Source: Euphorbia lathyris
Taxonomy: Eukaryota; Streptophyta; Magnoliopsida; Malpighiales; Euphorbiaceae
Reading direction: 5' to 3'
DNA length: 64,000 nucleotides
Assembly (NCBI RefSeq): GCF_963576675.1
Contig: NC_088911.1
Location: 81,807,256-81,871,255, forward strand
This document shows positions 26,273 through 38,954 of the stretch, piece after piece (the stretch's first letter is position 1; every line of letters starts with the position of its first letter). The position numbers were made by a program, and so were the translations under genes. The notes below the pieces were generated by a model. The model ran no database searches, was not told the DNA's origin, and was given only the letters and a program-made list of their open reading frames with translations.

Positions 26273-26683
26273 TATACACAAAATACACTAGGACTCTTCA
26301 GCTTCCTATCTTTGTTCAACTCCCAATACAATTCACAATTTAATAGCATCAATTTCCTTTTTTCCCTTAGATAATTCCCAATTCAATACCATCAATTCTC
26401 ATTTTCGTTTTCCTTAGGAAATTCCTATTCAATACCATCAATTTTTCATTCAACTTCGGTTCCATAACTTCTCAAATCGTTGAATACTACCATCAATTAG
26501 ATCTCAATTTCTTCTCTTTTCACAATCTCAATTTCTTCTCTTTTTTCATATAAATGCGAACGTTATTCACCAATTAGCTTCACAAATTATCATTTAACTT
26601 CGCAAATTATCCAATGTGAACATAATTTATATGTGATATAGCTTCGCAAATCATAAAATAAGAAACAAAATCATAAAATGTGA
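26273..26683. other. Intergenic region with short dispersed repeats
   Basis: It has several copies of CAATACCATCAATT-like sequence at 26320-26510 and no gene. Confidence 0.35.
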
Positions 26684-26830
26684 TGGTAAATTTCATCAAT
26701 GGTGTACAACTTTTGTCTCATTTCACACTTTGGTATACAATCTTCAATTTGTCTCACTAATATGACCTCCCACTTTGGTATAGGACCGGTTAAAATGACC
26801 AGTCAAAACCTGCCATTTCACCTTTTTTTT
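26684..26830. mobile_element. Solo arm of the Pack-MULE family
   Basis: GGTAAATTTCATCAATGGTG and the following 140 bp match the left arm of the Pack-MULE at 23968. The opposite arm was not found, so this is a fragment. Confidence 0.65.
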
Positions 26831-26959
26831 AACTTATTCCTTAAAAAATATGGGACCACTTTATATTTAATTACCATTATATCATCTCTTCCATCTTTTT
26901 CATTATGCTGCAATTCCATCTTCTTCAAGTACAATCCATCTCTCCTCTCTCTACCAATC

Positions 26960-27041
26960 AAGTACAATCTGTGTCTCCTGCTTTTGTTCTTATTTCTTTC
27001 AAGTACAATCTGTGTCTCCTGCTTTTGTTCTTATTTCTTTC
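26960..27041. repeat. Perfect 41-bp tandem duplication
   Basis: The unit at 26960-27000 is repeated exactly at 27001-27041. It begins AAGTACAATCTGTGTCTCCT. A partial related copy lies at about 26925-26957. Confidence 0.9.
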
Positions 27042-27621
27042 ATGTTGTTCTTCATGTCCATATTAAGCTCTCTTTTTGTGTGAAAGCGATTGAATCTCAA
27101 GCACAATAGGGAAGATGATGTAGATAGCGACAAGTCCAAATATTGCAGGATTTATTCCTGTTTTAGAGGTGTTGGATGTTCAGGGTTTGAAGAAAAAGTT
27201 ATCGCTTTTCTTACAATGCTTTAAACACAAACACTCATAAAATTCAGAGCTTGAATTTGGGAAAGAAAAATTGAGACCTTGAATTCATCCATTTCCTTAC
27301 CCTTTCCCCTTTCCCCTTTCCGCAACTAATAAATATTTCTATAATTTCCAGATCAAAACCATGTGATTATTAGTTAAAAAAAAACCCAATTGAGTAGCCT
27401 AATTAGGACACATATTGGATTTTACCAGATCTATCTCATTCTCATTCTCTTTTCATAGATGAACTGTAACTTTTTCTTCATTTTTTTCTTCTAAAACTCC
27501 ATTTTTCTGCAACTTTATCGTAATGTAAAAGTTTCAACATGGGTTTGAAGGTCCCTCAATTATAATCTATGGAGATTTAGATTTTGTATTGTTATGACTT
27601 AAATTTGATGATGGGGATGAA
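27042..27621. other. Intergenic region downstream of the L1 ORF1
   Basis: I see no L1 ORF2 sequence here. The L1 at 27622-29480 appears to have lost its 3' part, or was inserted without it. Confidence 0.4.
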
Positions 27622-28884
27622 CTACTTAAATTTTGTGCGCACAAGACTTCCTTTTCTATTAACCCCCATGGATTTACCATTTTTAACCTCAGTACTGGGT
27701 ATAGAAAATCTAACCTCTTTATTTAACTCTGAAACTTGAGTATTATGATCCTGAGGACAAAACTAGGAGACTTCTTTGGACTCAAAAAGAGGGTTGACAG
27801 TCTCCACATTATTCTCAGCAGGATCAACAGGTTCCAAGTCCGGCATTTCTAACTCTGGTTGATCATCAGTAGGAACAGGGTCCTGATCTTTATCCACGGG
27901 AAGGACCCCAAATCTGGAGCCAGAACATACCTCCAATGGGATGTTGGGGGCCACACCTTTATTAGAACTAACCAACTCTTTACTACCATTACCAACCTGG
28001 GGCAGGACCTGAACATTATTAATGTTAGGGGGGCGATTATGGACAATAGGAGCCCGTGTCCTTCTTCTACCAGAGCGCTTAGCCATCATCCATGGTCCGA
28101 AACTCCTCCCATCCCCTTGGATGCCCTCCTCTCTAGCTTTGACATCTTCAACAACATCCTCCTTGACCATCCTCTTCTTAGGACAACCCTCATAAGTATG
28201 TCCATATATCCCACATTCATAGCAGATATTATGAATACCTTCATACTCAATAAAATATACTATATTCTGTAAACAATATTTAGAAAGCAGGGGTTTAGCT
28301 AGGTCAATGTCAATACAAACCCTAGCAAATTTGCCTCTTTCAGCACCAATAGTAGTTTTATCCACATGGTGGACTTTACCAACAAGTCCATCAATTTTCT
28401 TTAGAAAAGATTCATTATAATACTCAATTGGAAAACCCGGGAACCCCACCCAAGTCAATATCCTATTCACCGAACAATCCCTTGGGTTAAAGTTAGGGAC
28501 CCAAGGCCTAACGGCCAGAACATGATTCGATATAATATATGGGCCCCCATTAAGAACGACTTGATAATCCTCAGCCTGTGTGAACTTAATCACATAGTAA
28601 TCATTTTCTAGGTCAGTTATAGTGACTTTTCCTTTCCTAGCCCATTGCGCACGGATTCTCTGAGCAAAATAATTAAAACCAAAATTTTTACCCAGAATAG
28701 TCACAATCAGAGACAACTTCCAATTAGATTGTAATGACCGTTTATCGACCGATGTCAAACGAATCACCGGGCACAACGGGTCGTCTTGTTCCTCATCCTC
28801 CACATCTGAATCTGAAAGAATTTCCTCCAAATCTTCTTCCCACATTAAATCTTGATGGGTTGGAATTTCTTCCATAATACCCAT
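27622..28884 (-). CDS. L1-type LINE ORF1 (DUF4283 and zinc knuckle), one internal stop
   Basis: The ORF encodes a nucleic-acid-binding protein of plant L1 retrotransposons. From the ATG at 28884 the frame gives 373 residues to TAG 27763-27765. It is then open again for 46 codons to a second TAG at 27622-27624, so the first stop may be a mutation. A DUF4283 domain spans about residues 50-200 (LSLIVTILGKNFGFNYFAQR, VNRILTWVGFPGFPIEYYNE). A CCHC knuckle CYECGIYGHTYEGC is at 221-234. The N-terminus is acidic. ORF2 is absent. Confidence 0.85.
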
Positions 28885-29480
28885 GACGATATCCTTTCAA
28901 GACACTTTAGTAAATCTCGGACGCAACGAGGAATTAAATGCCTTCGAAAGGCCCTCTACGGCATCCATATGGCCGTTACCCATCATCCCCGCAGCCTTCT
29001 CCCCCATCTCTGACCCCCGCGGTTCCCCGCCCATACCCCCTATCTGTCCGACCGTGCCAGCCCCGCCCCCTTCTCCTTCCTCTGCACCATACGATCCGCC
29101 ATCAGCCTCGGAGCCGCCCGCCCCAACAACAATGCCCTCACCCCTAATTTCTAACACCGACGATCGGCCGATACCCACAGATCCCCCTCCAACCAAAGCA
29201 ATCTGCCTATCGGAACCAGCCGACTCAACCATCAAAGGACCGTTGTTCGAACGAGGAGACACGGATCGGCGACACCCGATCTCACCAAATCTCCTCTCTA
29301 CAAAACCCAATTCGCCCTCCGCCTCCCTAGCGCCGCGCCCCCCACCATCCGCCCGTGTCGACGCCGCCAGCACCAGCCCTCCCCCCGACCGCGAACGGTC
29401 ACGCTCCCTTGGCCGATATCGCTCTTTCATCGCAATAGAAATCGCCGGAGACAAAGTCGCGTATTGGAGCATTTTTAAAT
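28885..29480 (-). promoter_or_regulatory. L1 5' leader, GC-rich, with upstream open frame
   Basis: This block is far richer in G and C than its surroundings and ends at the ORF1 start. On the minus strand it is open as one frame (MKERYRPRERDRSRSGGG onwards, stop near 28897). That frame is Arg/Gly-rich and lies in front of ORF1. It probably contains the internal promoter of the LINE. The frame is compositionally biased, so it may not be translated. Confidence 0.5.
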
Positions 29481-29486
29481 AAAAGT

Positions 29487-29815
29487 TGCCAAGAGTGATG
29501 TGCATTACTAAATTAATAAAATATTATATTTTAGTATGATGTGTAAATTTTTGGCACTCTTTAAAACAACCTTTATTGGAGATGCTCTTAATAGAGAGTC
29601 TCTCTCAACCTCTTAGTGCTCTTAATTCATTTTTTATTAATAATTTATTATTGAAGAACAATTAATAATTCTAATGATAAAATAATAATAAGGAATGAAT
29701 ATAATGAGTATTGTTGGAGATGATATGTCTTAGTTACTCTTAAATCACTAAAAGTCAATTATTTATATTATTTTTAAAGAGTGCATTAAAAGTCTCTTGG
29801 AGATGCTCTTAACGT
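29487..29815. mobile_element. Possible MITE remnant
   Basis: Motifs such as GTTGCCAAGAGTGATG and two copies of TTGGAGATGCTCTTA (near 29575 and 29798) resemble sequence in the MITE at 41615-41997. The borders are unclear. Confidence 0.35.
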
Positions 29816-30280
29816 GCTTTTAGCCATTAAAGCGAGGAAAAGTATTATGACCCATAATATGCTTTTAGCCATTAAAGCATGATAGCTGTAGTGTAGAGTA
29901 TTATGACCATGATCATTTTTTTTTTTGATGGAATTATGACCATGGTCATTGATAGATTATGTTTCTAACCTTTTATGGTAATACATCATATTCTTGATTA
30001 TTTATTTTTTTATTTTTTATCACATTAAATTGGTGGTGAGTAAAAAATCTAACTCTAAATATAAAATTTGGTTATCCGATCATTATCAAAAAGAAATTAT
30101 ATAAACTAAAAACATTATTTTAAATTAAAAAATAATAATTTCAGAAGCATGAAATGAACTCTTTAACTGATTTATATATATTTAGAGTTAAATAATTTGG
30201 CAAATATGGATTAGTGTGATAAAAAAAAAAGATGATTAAATATTTGATGCATTGAAATAAAAGTTGAGGGTTGAATCAAA
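29816..30280. other. AT-rich upstream region of GLTP gene
   Basis: It contains short local duplications (GCTTTTAGCCATTAAAGC, twice at 29818-29880; TTATGACCATG, twice at about 29900-29945). No gene was seen. Confidence 0.4.
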
Positions 30281-30287
30281 CAAAAAC

Positions 30288-30295
30288 TATATAAT
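30288..30295 (+). promoter_or_regulatory. Putative TATA box of GLTP gene
   Basis: TATATAAT lies about 30 bp before a likely transcription start, ahead of a 5' leader rich in C and T. The leader probably has an intron ending TTGCAG just before the ATG at 30760. Confidence 0.5.
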
Positions 30296-30759
30296 TAGGG
30301 GCCTCAAGAGTGTTTTTTGCCAAAGAGAAACGATAGCAGCTACTTCACTCTATTATTCGTCTGTTAGCAAAAGCTAAGAACTGGAGACGTGAGACCAAGT
30401 AGACTACACGTCTAATTCCTCTTCAATAATTCAAAGTTCGTCTTTCTAATTGAATCCGATTCTCTCAATTTTCACCTTTCAAAAAGGTTCTCCCTCCGTC
30501 TCCATCTCTATTCTCCTCTGCAGCTTCATTCTCATTTCATCATTTCGCTTTAACGGTATCGCAACGCAGATCTCTTAGGCTACTCTGCTCTTTTAATGTT
30601 TTTGTTTCTAGATTGTCCTTTTTCAGCAATTCGATCTTCTTGTTTTGTGATAGATCTGGTCCATTCGGTTCTAATTATGGATTATTTATCCTGTTAATCA
30701 CGTCATTTGTTGAGATTTTCTTTTCTTGTTTCGTCCAGTGTTGCAGTGAGGGATTCACT

Positions 30760-33071
30760 ATGGAGGGAACAGTGTTTACACCGTCCTTGGAAGGAATGAA
30801 GCATGTGAAATCTGAACAAGGGGAAATACTCACTAAGCCTTTTTTGGATGTCTGCAAATTGATTTTGCCTGTGATTGGTATGTTCCTAAATTGCTTTTTT
30901 AGACTTATTTGTTCTCATTTTCTTGCTAATTGATGAATTTTTTGTTACTTACAATCGCAGATAAGTTCGGAGCGGCTTTATCACTGGTCAAATCTGATAT
31001 TGGCGGCAACATAACGGTAAGTACCATCTTCTCTTCTTTGATCGCATGACTAGCAATCGGATTGTATTTTCGTATTTCTAGTACCGCTCTTCATAATTAA
31101 CATTACTTGGTATTTATATGTAGCGATTGGAAAACAAATATTCATCTGATCCAACCAAATACAACCACTTGTATACTATGGTTCAAGAGGAGATTCAAGC
31201 TAAAACAGCTAAAGGATCTTCTAGTTGTACCAATGGTCTTCTTTGGCTAACCAGGTTTGCATCATATTGCTGATGATCTATGTCATTTCTTTCTACACTG
31301 GATAAATTTAGTTTGTTGTTACAAGTTATGGTTTTCTCCCATTGATGTTTTAGATTTTGAGGAAATTTTAGAAGTTGTTTTAGATTTTAAGAAAATTTAA
31401 AAATGGTCTCATCATTGAGTCGGACACTATTATTTTCTGAGCAAAAAGTTTGGGTTGGGGGAACTTTACATGCTTAATGTTCTTCAATGCAAGCTATGTT
31501 TCTGAATCCTTCTTAGTATGCACAATGGCTCCAGTCCTGCCCAGTAGGTGAAATCAAGTGTTGAAAAGGACTTCATAAGAAGTGAAGATTGCTAGACTTT
31601 TGGAGTATCTTCTTGAGTGATATCACCTTAACATATTGGCGAACCACAAACCAGTAATAGGAATCTGATCTAACTTTGGTCACAGCAGCCAGTTGCTATA
31701 CTATATTCTTACTCACAATTGCCATCTTTTTTGGATGGTTTCTCAGGGCAATGGACTTCCTAGTGGAACTGTTTCGCAATTTAGTTTCTCATCAAGATTG
31801 GACAATGTCGCAAGCCTGTACCGATTCCTATGGAAAGACACTCAAGAAGTTCCATGGATGGCTAGCTAGTTCAAGTTTCACTGTAATGTCTTCTATGCTT
31901 TTTCAATTCAGTTATGAAACTTTGTTGGAGTGCGCTATAGATTTCCTTCATCTTACTCTAGATGAATCTATTATTATTAGCTATACTTCCTAGACTTAAC
32001 TGATAACTTAGTGGATTTCTTTAGGCTATAAAGCTAAGTTTCCGTATTATTTGTCTGTTACTCTCTCTTTTCCTTGATGACTTGAGGAATGTTGCCTGTC
32101 AAAGTTTCCTTTTATATTTATTGGACACTGGACTACAGGTTGCTATGAAGCTTGCTCCTGATAGGAAGAAATTCATGGAAGTCATTGCAGGCTCAGGTGA
32201 TGTTGCTGCTGACATGGAAAAATTTTGTTCCACGTTTTCACCATTTCTTGAAGAAAATCACAAATTTCTGGTAAGATTTTTGGAGGCTTTTGTTGCTACT
32301 TTTTATATTAGTAAAATACTGTTGGATCAACCGTTTTCCAGCTTTGACCTTTTTAATTAGTGGCATATGTTATGTGCTAAGACTGTTAAGATGGAGTTAA
32401 TTGTGATATCTTATTTGCCTAATGACATAACATATCCAAACCTTCTAATATTTTTGCGTTTTTATCCGAAATTAGTATTTAGTAATCTTACCACATGAAA
32501 TTTTACATGCCCACTAAAATTAGTTGTACTCTTTGGCAAGTTTTATATTTTGGTAATTAATTGCTAAGTTTATCTAAGTTTTGCATTGTAAAAGTTCATT
32601 GTAGATAACATGTAATAGCCAACATACATTGAATTATATTTATTTTAAATGTCTGAACATTGAAATAATTATAGTATTCAATAATCTGCAACTAAATTAT
32701 TGAATTAGTATAAGATTGCCAAAAGTTTTGGAAATAATTGTAAAACTTGAAAGATTTGGATATTTTGCATCACTATGTCCCTACTGTGGTCCTGATTTAT
32801 AACCTCTGGTTCAAAATTTTATTGAAAAAGCTTGTAAATAGGTGAATTATGTCTTTCAATTGTGGAAAGCCATGTACTCTTGCATAAAAAAAGAAAGAAA
32901 GAATGTTTTTGGGGGGGTAAGATTGGGCGAAGAGGCAGGAAAGTTTAGTATATTTTCCCCATATGTTCTTGTAATGGTTCTGAAAATCTGAAATAAAATT
33001 CCAGCTGATCACCGAAACAATTTTTGTTGATGCAGGCTAGTGTTGGCATGGATGACCTGAAAGCTTCATAA
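30760..33071 (+). CDS. Glycolipid transfer protein (GLTP1-like)
   Basis: Six coding exons: 30760-30877, 30961-31016, 31124-31254, 31747-31882, 32139-32270 and 33036-33071. They give 202 residues, the length of Arabidopsis GLTP1, with GT-AG introns and closed phase. The GLTP fold is evident in MEGTVFTPSLEGMKHV, KSDIGGNITRLE, LLWLTRAMDFLVEL and KKFHGWLASSSFT. Residues that bind the sugar head group in the family are present: Asp52, Asn56, Trp99 and His138. The protein is a soluble carrier that moves glycosylceramide-type lipids between membranes. In plants such proteins affect sphingolipid balance and cell death. Confidence 0.96.
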
Positions 33072-33499
33072 TGGTGTTTTCTGTTAAACTCATAGTTTCC
33101 TTTCTGCACTGAGTTAAAGATGGGGTGTGGTTCAACTTATATTTCAAAATATACACTTGTTCTATCTTTTTCTTCAACTCCCTTCTCATTATATGGTTTG
33201 GTATAATTACAGGTCCAATAGTTTGTTTTTAAGTTTTGCATAACCAGAGGATAAAGACTTGTCCTTTAGGTGTTATACTTGTGAATGTTATATCATTTTT
33301 CATATCATATAATTTACTATGCAGAATTTACAAGAATTTCCAGATTATGTGTCTTTTCTCGAGAAATTACATTATGCTTCTGAATGATATATATGATGTT
33401 CAAAATATAGATTAGGCATCCTACTTTATTTCTATCTTGTGCTTCATTTCCTGAAGGAAGAACAGAAAGAGTGACCCAATGAATGAAAAATAGAGTAAT
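33072..33499. other. 3' flank of GLTP gene
   Basis: It contains the likely 3' UTR and no other coding sequence. GACCCAATGAATGAA occurs twice, at 33473 and 33540. Confidence 0.4.
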
Positions 33500-34040
33500 A
33501 TTAGTAAGAGGCTGCTTGCATGGAACTATGGAGGAAAATGACCCAATGAATGAAATATATTTGTGTCCTGTTTTAAACCGGATTTTTTATTTTATTTTTT
33601 ATTTTATTATTATTATTTATTATGGAAGTTAAATATAACCGAATAAAAGTGGAAGCAATAAAAAAAGAAAATTTCATATGTTAGTTTGTTCTATGTGAAA
33701 TTTTGTTAATAACGGAGGTGGTCTTGCTATGACGTGGAAGAATACAAGTTCTGTTAACTTGCTCAGTTTCTCCTCTAACTATATTGATGCTATAGTGTCT
33801 AATTTGGGTTTACCGGAGTATCAACCGAATTTTATAGTTTTCTTGAGTGTCCTCGCCGAGCATGGTCTTGGCGCCTATTAAAATCTCTTAGTGTTTATTC
33901 CCCGTTTCCATGGATGGTTATCAGTGTTATTATCGACATCACGTCTCAATCCGAAAAACAGGGTGGTAACCGACATCCGAATTCTCTTATACAGGGTTTT
34001 CAAGGTGCAGTTCTGGCCAGTGGTTTCACCCCTGTAAAGT
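33500..34040 (+). pseudogene. L1-type LINE ORF2 endonuclease fragment
   Basis: Translated fragments are typical of the L1 apurinic endonuclease: NNGGGLAMTWKNTSSVNLLS (about 33710-33770), YIDAIVSNLGLPEY, and ITSQSEKQGGNRHPNSLIQ (about 33940-34000). They sit in different frames, so the copy is broken by frameshifts. The remaining ORF2 is missing; the gypsy element begins 110 bp beyond. Confidence 0.75.
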
Positions 34041-34153
34041 ATATTAGGTTGGATTTAAAAATTAAAGTTGTATATTATATTATTTTATTTAAAAACTCCT
34101 TCAACAAAAGGATTAATAAGTATTTTGTTTTTTAAATCTCACTAAATTGTAGG

Positions 34154-34383
34154 GTTGAATCTGAAGAAGAAGAAGGAATAGAAAAGGGAAATCACAGTTT
34201 CATTCATACCCAGTGCAAGCACTGTACTGGAGGCTATATGGTCGTTTACATTACATAAGCGTGTGCCTTGACACGTATACAACTAACAAACTTTGACAGC
34301 TAAGAAATGCTAGCAACAAAGCGCAGTGTTTAGGGAAAACAATAATAATAGCAAATACAGAATGTAAGTAATTAAATCCTTCA
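34154..34383 (-). repeat. 3' LTR of the Ty3/gypsy element
   Basis: It has the same sequence as 38970-39211 with scattered differences and a deletion near the outer end. The differences between the two LTRs indicate an old insertion. Confidence 0.8.
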
Positions 34384-34401
34384 TATATCATTCCACCTCC
34401 C

Positions 34402-36973
34402 TTAAGACCTTGCCTCAAGGTCCAAATCTGGAAACTGCTTCTGCAACTCAAAAGCAAATTCCCAAGTAGCTTCTTCTACTGAGCCCCCACTCCACTGTAT
34501 CAGTAACTTGGTAGCTGCCATGTTCCCCCGTTTGATCATTTTCCTATCCAAAATAGCAATTGGAATTTTAGGAAAAACTTCAGGCACTGGTAATTGATTA
34601 ATAGCAGTAGTAGGTGACGCAACTCTTCTCTTCAATTGAGACACGTGAAAAACTGGATGTACAGCAGAATTGGTTGGCATCTTGAGTCTATAAGCTACTT
34701 GACCTATCTTGTCCTCCACATGATAAGGCCCATAATGCAGTGGTGCTAATTTCTGATTGCTTCTTTGAACTACACTCTGCTGCCTGCAGGGTTGGAGTTT
34801 AACATACACCCAGTCACCAATCTCAAAACTTCTTTCAATTCTATTGCCATTTGCTTGCTGTTTCATTCTATATTGAGCTCTTTACAGTTGGTATTTCATA
34901 ATCTTCAGAGTTACTTCTCTGTCCTTTAACAATTGATCCACATATTCCACTTTCGAATCCTATGGGAAGTAGGGTATATGCAGAGGAGGAGGTATTCCAT
35001 ATACAATCTCAAATGGGGTCAGTGCGTCGAGGAGTGATAGTTTGTATTATACCACCATTCAGCCGATGCCAACCAACCTTCTGTTTCGGGATGGTAAGTT
35101 ATGGATCTAGCCAATTCCACTCCTTACAACTTAAATAACTCCTTCCAAAAGGTACTAATAAAAATTGGATCCCTATCACTCACTATAGTGGATGGCAACC
35201 CATGCAACTTGAACACATTATTTAAAAACAGAAAGGCTATAGAATGAGCAATATAAGGACGACTTAAGCTCAAGAAATGTGTGTACTTACTCAATCTGTC
35301 CACTATGACCAGGATCACCTCCTTGCCATTAGATCGAGGAAGTCCTTCTATGAAATCCATACTGATATCAGTCCAAATGCCCTCCAGAATTGGTAATGGT
35401 TGTAGGAGTCTAGGAGATTGCATAGTCTCATACTTGCAAGTCTTGCAAACACTACACTGCCTTATATAGTTTCTAACATCTTTCTCCACGCCCTTCCAAT
35501 AAAACAACAAATGTAACCTCTTGTAGGTAGCCTGAACCCCTGAATGTCCCCCAACAGATGTGTCATGCATAAGCTGAATTAACTTGAGTTTTAGTTCCTC
35601 ATTGTTTCCAATCACCAATTTTCCATTCCTTCTAAAGCAAAGATCCATGCTAAATGTAAGGACTGTCACCAGAGTCATTCTCTTGTAGCCCTTTGATTAT
35701 TCCCTGGAGATGAGGATCATAATTCCAACTAGCTTCAATCTTTGGCATCAAACTACTTACTAGAGTGGATACAGTTATAACTGTCAATTCTGCTACTGGT
35801 AACCTGGATAAAGCATCTGCTCCACATTGTCTTTACCCTGCTTGTAAGTGATTTCAAAATCATAGCCAAACAGCTTTGCTACATATTTTTGTTGATGTGT
35901 AGTTGTGATCCTTTTCTCCAATAAGAAATTTAAGCTTTTATGGTCTATCTTGATAAGGAATCTCCTATGTCCCAAATAGTGATCCCATCGTTTGACTGCA
36001 TAAACCACCGCTAGTTGTTCCTTCTCATAGACTGACAACCCTTGATGCTTGGAAGCCAAAGCCTTACTGATGTAAGCTATGGGGTGCCCTTCTTGCACAA
36101 GCACCACTCCAAGCCCCATATCATAAGCATCTGTTTCCAACACAAACTGCTTTTCTGGAGATGGTAATGTTAAAACTGGTGCTGTTGTCAAAGCTTGCTT
36201 AAACAATTCAAATTGTGCAGTAGCTTGCTCATTCCATACAAAATTGTCTTTTTTTAGTAAATCTGTCAATGGTTTGCTTTTAACCCTATATTGCCTGATG
36301 AACCTTCTATAGTACCCTGCCAATCTTAGGAACCTCCTCAACTATTTAATATTAACTGGAACTGGCCAATTTTCATTTGCCTCTATCTTCCTAGGGCTAG
36401 TAGACACTCCTCCCCCCTGAATAACATCCCCTAGATAGCCAACTGAAACTCCCCCAAAGGTACATTTGCTTTTCTTAGCTAAGAGTTTATGTTCCTGCAA
36501 CCTTTCAAACACAGCTCTCAAGTGCTCAACATGTGAATTCATGTTTGAGCTATAGACTAAAATGTCATAAAAAACACCAGTACAAACTTTCTTAAGTAGG
36601 GCTTAAAGATCTCATTCATTAAACTTTGAAAAGTAGAAAGAGCATTAGTTAAGCCAAAGGGCATAACTACAAACTCATAATGTCCCTCATGTGTTCGAAA
36701 AGCTGTTTCAGGGATGTCTGTAGGATACATTCTTATTTGATAATACCCCGATGTCAAATCTATCTTAAAGAAAATTGTTGCACTATGCAATTCATCAAAT
36801 AATTCCTCAATAACAGGTATAGGAAACCTATCTTTAACTGTTTTAGCATTCAACTCCCTGTAATCAATAAACATTCTCCAGGTATTATCTTTTTTCTTTA
36901 CTAAAACCACTAGGGATGAATAAGAGCTTACACTGTGCTGTATTGTGCCATTATCTAATAATTCTTGAACCAT
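34402..36973 (-). pseudogene. Gypsy pol: reverse transcriptase, RNase H, integrase
   Basis: Reverse transcriptase lies at 36557-36973 ([34 protein letters not shown]). The catalytic FxDD box is destroyed by a frameshift (FVLVFFMTF). RNase H lies at 35793-36341 (VLETDAYDMGLGVVLVQEGH). The integrase zinc-binding HHCC and DDE core are at 35124-35678 (LMHDTSVGGHSGVQATYKRL, WTDISMDFIEGLPRS). A C-terminal part ends with a chromodomain-like LLIQWSGGSVEEATWEF at about 34460. Interruptions make it a pseudogene. Confidence 0.85.
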
Positions 36974-37461
36974 CTGCTCTATAACATCTTTTTAAATTGA
37001 AGAATGCTTATAGGGTCTGATATTAACAGGGGTAGCTCCTTCTATCAAGGGAATTCTGTGGTCATGGGTTCTTTATCGAGGTAGTGTAGTTATTTTGTTG
37101 AAAAGGAAATGGAATTCCTCTAATAAGGGAGCTAATTCAGAATGAATTATATCATTAGTGGGTATTTATGGCGTTGAAGGTTGAATTTGGGCTAAGAAGG
37201 CACTATGCCCATGGTGAAGTATGTGTAGCATGTTCTGTTCAGACACAAATTTGACAGAAGTATGGTTAATACCCTGCAACATATGACTTATATCTTTCAA
37301 ACTAAAATTGAGAGAGAATTAAAATTCCATGTGATATCTCATAAGGAGGCTAACCACTAAACCCCCAACACCATTTCACAACCACCTAAGGTTATAACTA
37401 AGAAATCAGCTTCATATTGATTGCCTTGCATTCTCCACACAAACTTTTTACACATATAACA

Positions 37462-38925
37462 TCACAATAACATTTGTCCATTAGCTATAATAATGCTAAT
37501 TGGTGGTATAGAGTTAAGCACACATCCCAACCCCTTTGCAATAGTAAGGTCTAAGACATTATAAGTGCCACCCGAGTCCACTAAGATGTGGATTATCTTG
37601 TTTTTATAAGTTCCCTTTAACCACATAGTTTGAGGTCCTTGCTCCAGCAAACCTCCCATAACACATAAAGAGATCACATACACCTTCAATTGCTCTTCTG
37701 CAACTTCGAAACAAACCTCCTCTCTTGCCCCTTCAGGGCATTCCTGCACCATAATCATGTGCATGCACTTTTTCTTCCATTGGTGTCCTGGAGAAAATTT
37801 CTCATCACACCAGAAGCAGAGATTCTTAGCTCGCTTATTAGCTAATTCAGCCTCGCTTAACCTTCGGGGTTTAGTGGGTGGTATAACAGAGTTCTTGTTT
37901 TGGTATGGTTGAATTTTGGTGGGAGTATAGTTGTTGTAATTTGTTGAAAGTTTTGGTGTGTTTGGTGTAGGAAGTAGGGGAGGTTTTGAGGTGAAATTTC
38001 TATTGGAAGAATGTTGGTTTGGATGTGGCATGGTGGTAACAGGATTGGGTTTGTTATGGAGTAGGCGTGCTGGTTTGATGGATGTCAAGTAAGCATCCTT
38101 CATCCTAACAAGTGCATAAACCTACTGAAGCGTTTTCGGCCCTTGCATCAACACCGGGTAACTGATATCGTCTTTCAAACCACTTAAGAAGCAGCTAAGC
38201 ACTTGCTCCTCTGTGAAATCAACCTTATAGGAACAAACCTCGAAAGCCTCAATATATTCAATTAGAGTACCCGTTTGATTCAATTGCTTCAGGCCAACCA
38301 TTGGATCTTTATAAACTCGATCTCCAAATCGATTCTTAAGCTTTTTCATATACTCCTCCCATGGTGGTTCCGCAATTTTGCCCCAATTCTTTAGAAATGA
38401 CCGGTGTAACTCTAACACCCTATCAGTCAAATACAATGAAGCTAGATTGACCTTAGGACCAGACAGTGTGGAATCGACTTCTAAGAAACATTCACAACGG
38501 AACAACCATCCATCTAGGCCAGTTCCATCGAATTTCGGAAAATCTATTTTGGTGAAACGAATAGAGAGGTGATAAGGGTGTTCTTCTAGGGTACGGGAAT
38601 GGAGATTAATTCGTGAGTGGGACTGCAAGTGAGGTGTATCTGTGGTTTTTGAGTGAAGAGAGTTATGGATGAGGATCTTCATTTCATCTATAATAGAGCC
38701 TTAGATCATGGTAACTAACTCTCCCATGGTCTTATTCTGTTCAGCCGGAGTTTGCTCTTGCCTCATGCTCTGCTCAGCTAGTACATGCTCTTGCTTCTTA
38801 CTATGCTCAACAAACATGCTTTTCACCAGGGATTTGAGGTTATCCTCAATTTTTTTTAGATCATGAGATCGGGTATTTTGAGAAATCGACATCAGAAGAT
38901 TGGATATGGCGGGTGGGTGTATCAC
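37462..38925 (-). pseudogene. Gypsy gag and protease region
   Basis: A single frame has stops at 38701-38703 and 38122-38124. It covers the gag core (FDGTGLDGWLFRCECFLEVD and PWEEYMKKLKNRFGDRV), a zinc-knuckle-like CFWCDEKFSPGHQWKKKC and an aspartic protease segment HILVDSGGTYNVLD. The gag core is the kind of retrotransposon capsid found in plant chromoviruses. The protease catalytic DSG is retained. Confidence 0.8.
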
Positions 38926-38954
38926 AAGTTGAGGAAGGATGCTCCGATACCAAA

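Noticed and set aside
28883..29482. Pro-rich plus-strand frame of 199 codons
   Set aside because: It is the shadow of the GC-rich L1 leader; the LINE reads on the minus strand.
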